NCBI RefSeq assembly: GCF_932526225.1
Contig: NC_064040.1
Location: 16,725,994 to 16,789,993 of the forward strand
Source of the DNA: Nematostella vectensis
Lineage: Eukaryota > Cnidaria > Anthozoa > Actiniaria > Edwardsiidae
DNA: 64,000 bases
Direction: 5' to 3'
A model generated the notes under the pieces. That model was not told the DNA's origin, ran no database searches, and saw only the letters and a list, made by a program, of their open reading frames with translations. This document shows, one piece after another, positions 46,521-56,775 of this stretch. The translations under genes were made by a program, and so were the position numbers. Each line of letters begins with the position of its first letter. Within the stretch, counting starts at the first letter, position 1.

Positions 46521-47774
46521 ATGTCTTCCAATGCGTGGCAACCGGCTTTCAAAACGATAAAGGAACGGGGAAAACATATGTGGAAAAATCCCGTACTCAG
46601 CGACGTGGAGTTCGTTGTGTGCACTAGCGCCGGAGAGAAAATCAGCATTCCCGCACATCGATATGTGCTATCTGTCAGCAGCCCCGTGTTTGAAGCGATG
46701 TTCCACGGGGCAATGGCTGAATCGAGTCGAGAAATCAGCCTACCGGACTGTTATGCCGAGGCCTTGAGTGAAATGCTGCGATACGCTTACTACGACGAGG
46801 TGAAACTAACCGGAAGTAATGCGATGGCAGTTATGTACCTCGCGGAAAAATATAATTTTCCAGGGTTGAAAGAGAAATGTTCCCACTATCTGCAAGAAAA
46901 TCTTGAGCCAAAAGACGTGCTTTTTGTCCTTCCGGAAGCCATGAAAATACAGGATGAAAATCTACAGAGCCATTGCTGGGAGCTGATAGGCGAGAAAACC
47001 GAGGAAGTAGTGACGTCTGATGCATTCCTGAGTGTCACGCGAGAGCTGTTGTGTTACATCTTAGACAGGGATAAACTGAGGATCAAAGAGATAGAGTTAT
47101 TCAAGGCTGTGGATCGCTGGGCAGAGCACCAGACCTCGAGTCAGGGACTGGGCACGGATGGTGAATCCAAAAGGCGTGTTCTGGGTGAGGAGGCCATCAG
47201 ACGGATAAGATTTCCAGTTATTTCGCAAGAACAATTTGCTAAGCTTGTGCTTCCGAAAGATATTCTTATAAAAGAAGAAATTATTGATATTTTTGCTCAT
47301 TATGCTTTGCCCAAGGTTTCTGATTTATTCAGCTCGAAAGCAAGGGTCACATCCCTTAGTTCAGTTACGAGGTTTATGTCAAAAGAAGATTGTGGCTGGA
47401 GCTATTCTGGCGGGGAAGATTCTTTATGTATCAAAGTCAGCAACCAGGTTCGCTTGGTAGCAGTCTCGTTGTTTGGCAGTGAAGGGAACACATATACTGT
47501 TGAGTTAGCAGTAGAAAAAGAAGGACAGCAAGTCTACCAACAGGAGAAGCGTACATTCTCAAGTAGCGAATTAATGAATCCCACAAATGGCAGTTATTAT
47601 AATGGGTTTGTTGTTAGCTTTGACCACCCTGTGACCATACTCCCTAACACAAAATACTGCTTGAGGGCATGGATTAACGGCCCTAATTCTTATTATGGAA
47701 ATAATGGCCAGTCAGTTGTAAAATGTGAAGATGTGGAGTTCACTTTCATGGGGTCCGCAACAAGCTCAAGTTAA
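46521..47774 (+). CDS. BTB-BACK-PHR protein, BTBD3/BTBD6-like, intronless
   Basis: A single open frame of 417 codons. Residues about 25-130 form a BTB/POZ domain (LSDVEFVV, IPAHRYVLSVSSPVFEAMFH, AYYDEVKL). Residues about 135-265 form a BACK domain (FLSVTRELLCYILDRDKL, ELFKAVDRWAEHQ, IRFPVISQEQFAKLVLP). Residues about 290-412 form a PHR domain (WSYSGGEDSLCIKVSNQVRL, SLFGSEGNTYTVEL, FDHPVTILPNTKYCLRAWIN, VEFTFMGS). This order is that of the BTBD1/2/3/6 family, which act as Cullin-3 ubiquitin ligase adaptors. Length is near that of the compact family members. ATG at 46521 is the first in frame and precedes the BTB domain by a short leader. TTTACCTAAG immediately before it could be a 5'UTR acceptor. 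The lack of coding introns, unlike the neighbours, suggests retroposition or intron loss. Confidence 0.93.
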   Translation: MSSNAWQPAFKTIKERGKHMWKNPVLSDVEFVVCTSAGEKISIPAHRYVLSVSSPVFEAMFHGAMAESSREISLPDCYAEALSEMLRYAYYDEVKLTGSNAMAVMYLAEKYNFPGLKEKCSHYLQENLEPKDVLFVLPEAMKIQDENLQSHCWELIGEKTEEVVTSDAFLSVTRELLCYILDRDKLRIKEIELFKAVDRWAEHQTSSQGLGTDGESKRRVLGEEAIRRIRFPVISQEQFAKLVLPKDILIKEEIIDIFAHYALPKVSDLFSSKARVTSLSSVTRFMSKEDCGWSYSGGEDSLCIKVSNQVRLVAVSLFGSEGNTYTVELAVEKEGQQVYQQEKRTFSSSELMNPTNGSYYNGFVVSFDHPVTILPNTKYCLRAWINGPNSYYGNNGQSVVKCEDVEFTFMGSATSSS

Positions 47775-47862
47775 CAGGGGTCAATTTTGTGAGTTTCAAT
47801 TCTATCTTTGTCATACTCTAGAAACACTAAACCATACGGGCTTGATTTGATCGAATAGATTG

Positions 47863-47868
47863 AATAAA
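47863..47868 (+). other. Candidate polyadenylation signal AATAAA
   Basis: AATAAA lies about 90 bases after the BTB stop codon, inside ATTGAATAAAAAG. Confidence 0.5.
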
Positions 47869-48489
47869 AAGAAGTCTGAAAATGGATACATAACTAATAG
47901 AATGCTTTGGTTAAAGTGACTGCATATCCGGCAGCCGGAGGAAAGTAGAATTCCGGTAGTCCGAAATAATCCTGTTTCTCGTTGAATAAACTTATCTCTA
48001 TTCCAGAATTTGTTATTTCGTTGAGAATATCCAAGCGTTTTCTATTAGAGAGGGGTGTTATTTGGCCACGAAATATTAGAAATATCTAACAAAACTGTGT
48101 TTTGGACTTCTCTGAAAAGTTTTTTTAACTTAAAAGCGCAAGTTTCAACGAATTTGGCTGTAAGCTCGAACATTAAAAACATCATGCAATTACTTTGATG
48201 CATGTATATTACTGTCTCAAAGGGTTTAATGTAGCTATCTTGTTTTCACGATTTTTTTTTCACAATCTTTTTTGTGCCAGATATGGAAATCTTTATTAAG
48301 AGGTTAGCCTTTTGCCTGCGTTTATTTTACTTTTCAGTTTAGCAATCTATTCCAAATACCTATGAACAAATCTCTCCTATGAGCAGGCCTTCCTGCAAAA
48401 TTTCTGTTAATTGGTGAGCCTGAATCTTTCAACATACGAATAAACGTATCTATTAAACATGTATATATTACAGCTACAGGAGACATGGG
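47869..48489. other. Spacer after the BTB gene
   Basis: A/T-rich with no recognised gene. A 62-codon minus frame (48334-48522) begins inside transposon-related sequence and is not called. Confidence 0.5.
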
Positions 48490-48494
48490 ATCCA

Positions 48495-51400
48495 TGTCTC
48501 TTTTCGGTCGTAGAACTGCCATTTGCCCATCGCAGGCACGTACCCAGGATTGGCTGTGGGGGGGGGGATGGGTGCGCAGTCATAGATATCTTATGAAAAA
48601 GGCTAGTAGTTTGATGATTCCTTCATAAGAAATGACCAACTTTTTGGGCGCCAAGGGGGGGGGGGGGGGGGTGGTGGGCAGTCATAGATATCTTATGAAA
48701 AAGGCTGGTAGTTTGAAGATTCCTTCATAAGAAATGACCAACTTTTTGGGCGCCAAGGGGGGAGGGGTGCGCAGTCATAGGTATCTTATGAAAAAGGCTA
48801 GTAGTTTGAAGATTCCTTCATAAGAAATGACCAACTTTTTGGGCGCCAAGGGGGGGGGGGGTGGGCAGTCATAGGTATTTTATGAAAAAGGCTAGTAGTT
48901 TGATGATTCCTTCATAAGAAACGACCAACTTTTTGGGCGCCAAGGGGGGAGGGGTGCGCAGTCATAGGTTTTTTAATGAAAAAGGCTAGTAGTTTGACGA
49001 TTCCTTCATAAGAAATGACCAACTTTTTGGGCGCCAAGGGGGGGGGGGGGGGTGCGCAGTCATAGGTATTTTATGAAAAAGGCTAGTAGTTTGAAGATTC
49101 CTTCATAAGAAATGACCAACTTTTTGGGCGCCAAGGGGGGGGGGGGGTGCGCAGTCATAGGTATTTTATGAAAAAGGCTAGTAGTTTGAAGATTCCTTCA
49201 TAAGAAATGACCAACTTTTTGGGCGCCAAGGGGGGAGGGGTGCGCAGTCATAGGTATCTTATGAAAAAGGCTAGTAGTTTGATGATTCCTTCATAAGAAA
49301 TGACCAACTTTTTGGGCGCCAAGGGGGGAGGGGTGCGCAGTCATAGGTATCTTATGAAAAAGGCTAGTAGTTTGATGATTCCTTCATAAGAAACGACCAA
49401 CTTTTTGGGCGCCAAGGGGGGAGGGGTGCGCAGTCATAGGTATCTTATGAAAAAGGCTAGTAGTTTGATGATTCCTTCATAAGAAACGACCAACTTTTTG
49501 GGCGCCAAGGGGGGAGGGGTGCGCAGTCATAGGTATCTTATGAAAAAGGCTAGTAGTTTGATGATTCCTTCATAAGAAATGACTAACTTTTTGAGCGCAT
49601 AGGGGGAGGGGTGCGCAGTCATAGGTATCTTATGAAAAAGGCTGGTAGTTTGACGATTCCTTCATAAGAAATGACCAACTTTTTGGGCGCCAAGGGGGGA
49701 GGGGTGCGCAGTCATAGGTATCTTATGAAAAAGGCTAGTTTGAAGATTCCTTCATAAGAAATGACCAACTTTTTGGGCGCCAAGGGGGGTGGTGCGCAGT
49801 CATAGATATTTTATGAAAAAGGCTAGTAGTTTGACGATTCCTTCATAAGAAATGACCAACTTTTTGGGCGCCAAGGGGGGGAGGGGTGCGCAGTCATAGG
49901 TATTTTATGAAAAAGGCTAGTAGTTTGAAGATTCCTTCATAAGAAATGACCAACTTTTTGGGCACCAAGGGGGGGGGGTGCGCAGTCATAGATATCTTAT
50001 GAAAAAGGCTAGTAGTTTGACGATTCCTTCATAAGAAATGACCAACTTTTTGGGCGCCAAGGGGGGAGGGGTGCGCAGTCATAGATATCTTATGAAAAAG
50101 GCTGGTAGTTTGATGATTCCTTCATAAGAAATGACCAACTTTTTGGGCGCCAAGGGGGGAGGGGTGCGCAGTCATAGGTATCTTATGAAAAAGGCTAGTA
50201 GTTTGATGATTCCTTCATAAGAAACGACCAGCTTTTTGGGCGCCAAGGGGGGAGGGGTGCGCAGTCATAGGTATCTTATGAAAAAGGCTAGTAGTTTGAT
50301 GATTCCTTCATAAGAAATGACCAACTTTTTGGGCGCCAAGGGGGGGGGTGCGCAGTCATAGATATCTTATGAAAAAGGCTAGTTTGAAGATTCTTTCATA
50401 AGAAATGACCAACTTTTTGAGCGCCAAGGGGGGGGGGGGTGTGCGTAGTAATAGGTATCTTATGAAAAAGGCTAGTAGTTTGATGATTCGTTCATAAGAA
50501 ATGACCAACTTTTTGGGCGCCAAGGGGGGAGGGGTGCGCAGTCATAGGTATTTTATGAAAAAGGCTAGTAGTTTGAAGATTCCTTCATAAGAAATGACCA
50601 ACTTTTTGGGCGCCAAGGGGGGGGGGGTGCGCAGTCATAGGTATCTTATGAAAAAGGCTGGTAGTTTGAAGATTCCTTCATAAGAAATGACCAACTTTTT
50701 GGGCGCCAAGGGGGGAGGGGTGCGCAGTCATAGGTATCTTATGAAAAAGGCTAGTAGTTTGATGATTCCTTCATAAGAAATGACCAACTTTTTGAGCGCA
50801 TAGGGGGGAGGGGTGCGCAGTCATAGGTATCTTATGAAAAAGGCTAGTAGTTTGACGATTCCTTCATAAGAAATGACCAACTTTTTGGGCGCCAAGGGGG
50901 GAGGGGTGGGCAGTCATAGGTATCTTATGAAAAAGGCTAGTAGTTTGAAGATTCCTTCATAAGAAATGACCAACTTTTTGGGCGCCAAGGGGAGAGGGGT
51001 GGGCAGTCATAGATATCTTATGAAAAAGGCTAGTAGTTTGAAGATTCCTTCATAAGAAATGACCAACTTTTTGGGCGCCAAGGGGGGAGGGGTGGGCAGT
51101 CATAGGTATCTTATGAAAAAGGCTAGTAGTTTGACGATTCCTTCATAAGAAATGACCAACTTTTTGGGCGCCAAGGGGGGGGGGTGGTGGGCAGTCATAG
51201 GTATCTTATGAAAAAGGCTAGTAGTTTGAAGATTCCTTCATAAGAAATGACCAACTTTTTGGGCGCCAAGGGGGGAGGGGTGCGCAGTCATAGGTATCTT
51301 ATGAAAAAGGCTAGTAGTTTGATGATTCCTTTATAAGAAATGACCAACTTTTTGGGCGCCAAGGGGGGAGGGGTGCGCAGTCATAGGTATCTTATGAAAA

Positions 51401-54400
51401 AGGCTAGTAGTTTGAAGATTCCTTCATAAGAAATGACCAACTTTTTGGGCGCCAAGGGGGGGGGGGGTGGGCAGTCATAGGTATTTTATGAAAAAGGCTA
51501 GTAGTTTGATGATTCCTTCATAAGAAACGACCAACTTTTTGGGCGCCAAGGGGGGAGGGGTGCGCAGTCATAGGTATTTTATGAAAAAGGCTAGTAGTTT
51601 GACGATTCCTTCATAAGAAATGACCAACTTTTTGGGCGCCAAGGGGGGAGGGGTGCGCAGTCATAGGTATTTTATGAAAAAGGCTAGTAGTTTGAAGATT
51701 CCTTCATAAGAAATGACCAACTTTTTGGGCGCCAAGGGGGGGGGGTGCGCAGTCATAGGTATTTTATGAAAAAGGCTAGTAGTTTGAAGATTCCTTCATA
51801 AGAAATGACCAACTTTTTGGGCGCCAAGGGGGGAGGGGTGCGCAGTCATAGGTATTTTATGAAAAAGGCTAGTAGTTTGATGATTCCTTCATAAGAAATG
51901 ACCAACTTTTTGGGCGCCAAGGGGGGAGGGGTGCGCAGTCATAGGTATCTTATGAAAAAGGCTAGTAGTTTGATGATTCCTTCATAAGAAACGACCAACT
52001 TTTTGGGCGCCAAGGGGGGAGGGGTGCGCAGTGATAGGTATCTTATGAAAAAGGCTAGTAGTTTGATGATTCCTTCATAAGAAACGACCAACTTTTTGGG
52101 CGGCAAGGGGGGAGGGGTGCGCAGTCATAGGTATCTTATGAAAAAGGCTAGTAGTTTGATGATTCCTTCATAAGAAATGACTAACTTTTTGAGCGCATAG
52201 GGGGAGGGGTGCGCAGTCATAGGTATCTTATGAAAAAGGCTGGTAGTTTGACGATTCCTTCATAAGAAATGACCAACTTTTTGGGCGCCAAGGGGGGAGG
52301 GGTGCGCAGTCATAGGTATCTTATGAAAAAGGCTAGTTTGAAGATTCCTTCATAAGAAATGACCAACTTTTTGGGCGCCAATGGGGGGGGGTGCGCAGTC
52401 ATAGATATTTTATGAAAAAGGCTAGTAGTTTGACGATTCCTTCATAAGAAATGACCAACTTTTTGGGCGCCAAGGGGGGGAGGGGTGCGCAGTCATAGGT
52501 ATTTTATGAAAAAGGCTAGTAGTTTGAAGATTCCTTCATAAGAAATGACCAACTTTTTGGGCACCAAGGGGGGGGGGTGCGCAGTCATAGATATCTTATG
52601 AAAAAGGCTAGTAGTTTGACGATTCCTTCATAAGAAATGACCAACTTTTTGGGCGCCAAGGGGGGAGGGGTGCGCAGTCATAGATATCTTATGAAAAAGG
52701 CTGGTAGTTTGATGATTCCTTCATAAGAAATGACCAACTTTTTGGGCGCCAAGGGGGGAGGGGTGCGCAGTCATAGGTATCTTATGAAAAAGGCTAGTAG
52801 TTTGATGATTCCTTCATAAGAAACGACCAACTTTTTGGGCGCCAAGGGGGGGGGGTGCGCAGTCATAGGTATCTTATGAAAAAGGCTAGTAGTTTGATGA
52901 TTCCTTCATAAGAAATGACCAACTTTTTGGGCGCCAAGGGGGGAGGGGTGCGCAGTCATAGGTATCTTATGAAAAAGGCTAGTAGTTTGATGATTCCTTC
53001 ATAAGAAATGACCAACTTTTTGGGCGCCAAGGGGGGAGGGGTGCGCAGTCATAGGTATCTTATGAAAAAGGCTAGTAGTTTGAAGATTCCTTCATAAGAA
53101 ATGACCAACTTTTTGGGCGCCAAGGGGGGGGGGGTGGGGTGGGCAGTCATAGGTATTTTATGAAAAAGGCTAGTAGTTTGATGATTCCTTCATAAGAAAC
53201 GACCAACTTTTTGGGCGCCAAGGGGGGAGGGGTGCGCAGTCATAGGTATCTTATGAAAAAGGCTAGTAGTTTGACGATTCCTTCATAAGAAATGACCAAC
53301 TTTTTGGGCGCCAAGGGGGGGGGGGGGGGTGCGCAGTCATAGGTATTTTATGAAAAAGGCTAGTAGTTTGACGATTCCTTCATAAGAAATGACCAACTTT
53401 TTGGGCGCCAAGGGGGGGGGGGGGGGTGCGCAGTCATAGGTATCTTATGAAAAAGGCTAGTAGTTTGAAGATTCCTTCATAAGAAATGACCAACTTTTTG
53501 GGCGCCAAGGGGGGGGTGCGCAGTAATAGGTATCTTATGAAAAAGGCTAGTAGTTTGACGATTCCTTCATAAGAAATGACCAACTTTTTGGGCGCCAAGG
53601 GGGGGGGGGGTGGGCAGTCATAGGTATCTTATGAAAAAGGCTAGTAGTTTGACGATTCCTTCATAAGAAATGACCAACTTTTTGGGCGCCAAGGGGGGAG
53701 GGGTGCGCAGTCATAGGTATTTTATGAAAAAGGCTAGTAGTTTGACGATTCCTTCATAAGAAATGACCAACTTTTTGGGCGCCAAGGGGGGAGGGGTGCG
53801 CAGTCATAGGTATTTTATGAAAAAGGCTAGTAGTTTGAAGATTCCTTCATAAGAAACGACCAACTTTTTGGGCGCCAAGGGGGGGGGGGGGGGTGCGCAG
53901 TAATAGGTATCTTATGAAAAAGGCTAGTAGTTTGACGATTCCTTCATAAGAAATGACCAACTTTTTGGGCGCCAAGGGGGGGGGGGGGGTGGGCAGTCAT
54001 AGGTATCTTATGAAAAAGGCTAGTAGTTTGATGATTCCTTCATAAGAAATGACCAACTTTTTGGGCGCCAAGGGGGGAGGGGTGCGCAGTCATAGGTATC
54101 TTATGAAAAAGGCTAGTAGTTTGACGATTCCTTCATAAGAAATGACCAACTTTTTGGGCGCCAAGGGGGGGGGAGGTGGGCAGTCATAGGTATCTTATGA
54201 AAAAGGCTAGTAGTTTGACGATTCCTTCATAAGAAATGACCAACTTTTTGGGCGCCAAGGGGGGGGGGGGGTGCGCAGTCATAGGTATTTTATGAAAAAG
54301 GCTAGTAGTTTGACGATTCCTTCATAAGAAATGACCAACTTTTTGGGCGCCAAGGGGGGGGGGGGGTGCGCAGTAATAGGTATCTTATGAAAAAGGCCAG

Positions 54401-54910
54401 TAGTTTGACGATTCCTTCATAAGAAATGACCAACTTTTTGGGCGCCAAGGGGGGAGGGGTGCGCAGTCATAGGTATTTTATGAAAAAGGCTAGTAGTTTG
54501 AAGATTCCTTCATAAGAAACGACCAACTTTTTGGGCGCCAAGGGGGGGGGGGGGTGCGCAGTAATAGGTATCTTATGAAAAAGGCTAGTAGTTTGACGAT
54601 TCCTTCATAAGAAATGACCAACTTTTTGGGCGCCAAGGGGGGGGGGGGGGTGGGCAGTCATAGGTATCTTATGAAAAAGGCTAGTAGTTTGATGATTCCT
54701 TCATAAGAAATGACCAACTTTTTGGGCGCCAAGGGGGGAGGGGTGCGCAGTCATAGGTATCTTATGAAAAAGGCTAGTAGTTTGACGATTCCTTCATAAG
54801 AAATGACCAACTTTTTGGGCGCCAAGGGGGGGGGTGCGCGCGTACCCTGGGCACTATGTACGCGCCTGCATCGCCTTTTGCACTAACAACGCTTTGTGAA
54901 GTAGGCGTAA
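48495..54910 (-). mobile_element. Split older transposon flanking the G-run satellite
   Basis: TCGTAGAACTGCCATTTGCC near 48505-48525 and TTTTGCACTAACAACGCTTT GTGAAGTAGG near 54876-54905 match, on the minus strand, adjacent parts of the left end of the 23022-23270 element. They are now separated by 6.3 kb of satellite. CATCG occurs on both sides of the inserted material, consistent with a 5-bp target duplication. Confidence 0.55.
48543..54838. repeat. 93-bp G-run satellite, about 68 units
   Basis: Units read GGTGCGCAGTCATAGGTATC, TTATGAAAAAGGCTAGTAGT, TTGATGATTCCTTCATAAGA, AATGACCAACTTTTTGGGCG, then CCAA and 6-16 Gs. Outer ends carry CAGGCACGTACCCAGG (left) and GTACGCGCCTG (right), inverted-repeat ends like those of the single-copy element at 1406-1600. 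A block of about 2,598 bp (28 units) is duplicated: the rare variants GACTAAC...GAGCGCATAG and GGGCACCAAGG recur at that spacing. No gene is contained. Confidence 0.95.
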
Positions 54911-55154
54911 GCTGTACCTTATCAATCCCTTGTTTTAACGTTGACTATTTGACTATTGTAGCTGCAGTTGGGATCGCTTGGGAAAAGACGAGCCTTCGTT
55001 CCAGACGTACAGCAGATCCTGTGGAGGCGCATGCATAGTACACAAAATGAAGCTCTTGCACGGTATTAACAATTATATGCCGTCGGCGAAGTGGATACAA
55101 GTGGATATCCTAACTATTTTTAACCAATATCCAGATTCAGAGGTGAATAACTGT
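54911..55154. other. Unassigned spacer with one exon-like frame
   Basis: After an acceptor-like GACTATTGTAG at 54961, a short frame reads LGSLGKRRAFVPDVQQILW to a stop near 55072; a second frame is also open there. No domain or partner exon is identified, so it is not called as a gene. Confidence 0.3.
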
Positions 55155-55630
55155 TCAAGTACATGAAATATCTACCAGAGTATACGCACATGAAATATCT
55201 ACCAGAGTACACGCACATGAAATATCTACCAGAGTACACGCACATGAAGTATCGACCAGAGTACACGCACATGAAATATCTACCAGAGTACACGCACATG
55301 AAATATCGACCAGAGAGTACACGCACATGAAATATCTACCAGAGTACACGCACATGAAATATCTACCAGAGTACACGCACATGAAATATCGACTAGAGTA
55401 CACGCACAGGAAATATCGACTAGAGTACACGCACATGAAATATCGACCAGAGTACACGCACATGAAATATCGACCAGAGTACACGCACATGAAATATCGA
55501 CCAGAGAGTACACGCACATGAAATATCGACCAGAGTACACGCACATGAAGTATCGACCAGAGTACACGCACATGAAATATCGACCAGAGTACACGCACAT
55601 GAAATATCGACCAGAGAGAACACGCACATG
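55155..55630. repeat. 27-bp minisatellite
   Basis: About 18 units of ACATGAAATATCTACCAGAG plus TACACGC (variants with TATCGAC). The unit is nine codons, so open frames encode repeating nonapeptides (MKYRPEYTH or YSGRYFMCV) on both strands. No flanking gene structure supports translation. Confidence 0.9.
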
Positions 55631-56153
55631 AAATATTCAAATATTAGTTGGAGTTTAGTGATTTACACAACAAATCGGATCTGATTTTTTATTATTTTAT
55701 TTTATTTTATTTTTAGTTTTACTCTCTTACATTTTGTCCTGGGGTAGAAATTGTTTCTTGTATTCAGAAATGTGTTTGTAAGTTTGGTGATTTTAGTGAC
55801 TACTAACCTTATAAGCTATCATAATACATTTAGTATCCTCACTTCCCTATATTACTACAAAGAACTTGTCAATCCTAACAAATGCTCAGTATTACTTATA
55901 GATTGTAAATTTTCAGCTGAAAATAAAAAAAGAACAATTTTAGTAATAGTTTTTATGTCAAAAATCAACATGTTATCACGAAAAACGGTATCGTGAAGCT
56001 TCTGCATAGTGAGACACCGTTACAAGATGCTTCACAAAATTGAAGTCCACCGCGTAATTTTCATGTTCAATTCTAAGTAATCATCCATGCAAGAAGTACC
56101 CAGTTCCATTGTTCTGCGACAAAAGAACGTTCCCCTATCCTAAAAGATCCCTT
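55631..56153. other. A/T-rich spacer
   Basis: No gene or repeat array is seen. Short open frames are of low complexity. Confidence 0.5.
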
Positions 56154-56343
56154 GAGTCCAACTCACCCTGCCCACAGTGCATTGCGATGGCGGCCATTTT
56201 TGATGCCATCGAAATTCAAAACTTTTGAGGAAATGAGAAAATATTTAATATTCTTTCAATTAACATGTTTTATTCATAAAAGATGCATTTTTTGGACATG
56301 ATGAAAACAAAGCAATGCATTGTGGGCAGGGTGAGTTGGACTC
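56154..56343 (+). mobile_element. 190-bp element with long inverted ends
   Basis: GAGTCCAACTCACCCTGCCC and GGGCAGGGTGAGTTGGACTC are exact reverse complements. Pairing extends inward through ACAGTGCATTGC versus GCAATGCATTGT, for 30-35 bp. Non-coding. A target duplication is not clear. Confidence 0.8.
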
Positions 56344-56775
56344 TTTAACATAACGTAACATAAAATATAGTAAGATTTTTTTAAAGTAAGTGTAACTTAT
56401 GCTATAGTTTTGTGTCTAATAAAATTTCCAACATTAACATACACATCTTTGGCATGTCAGAGTGCACTTGCCGTTAGGTCGCGTTCTTACACGGAGCATT
56501 ACTTAGAAGCAAATGCGGAACGTAACATGAAATGTAAGCCGTGTACACCGCGCCTAAATCGTAGTTTGCGAAATATCAATATCATAAGGGGGAACACTAT
56601 TTGAGGGCTTTTTGCGGACGAAGGTAATCACAGGAACGAGGTCATCACAGGAATGCGCCCATGCTCGATAGTGGTCGTAATATGCAACTCAGGTTTAGGA
56701 ATTTTAGTCGATAAACTAAAAAGCCACAGTTGAAGAACGTAAGGAATTCAAAATTAGACAGACGGGAGCAAGTGG

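Noticed and set aside
48334-48522. 62-codon minus frame as a last exon
   Set aside because: Its first codons lie in sequence matching a transposon (GTAGAACTGCCATTTGCC), and no partner exon is visible.
55120-55640. Repeat proteins of 60-161 codons on both strands
   Set aside because: 27-bp tandem repeat without stops; no gene structure around it.
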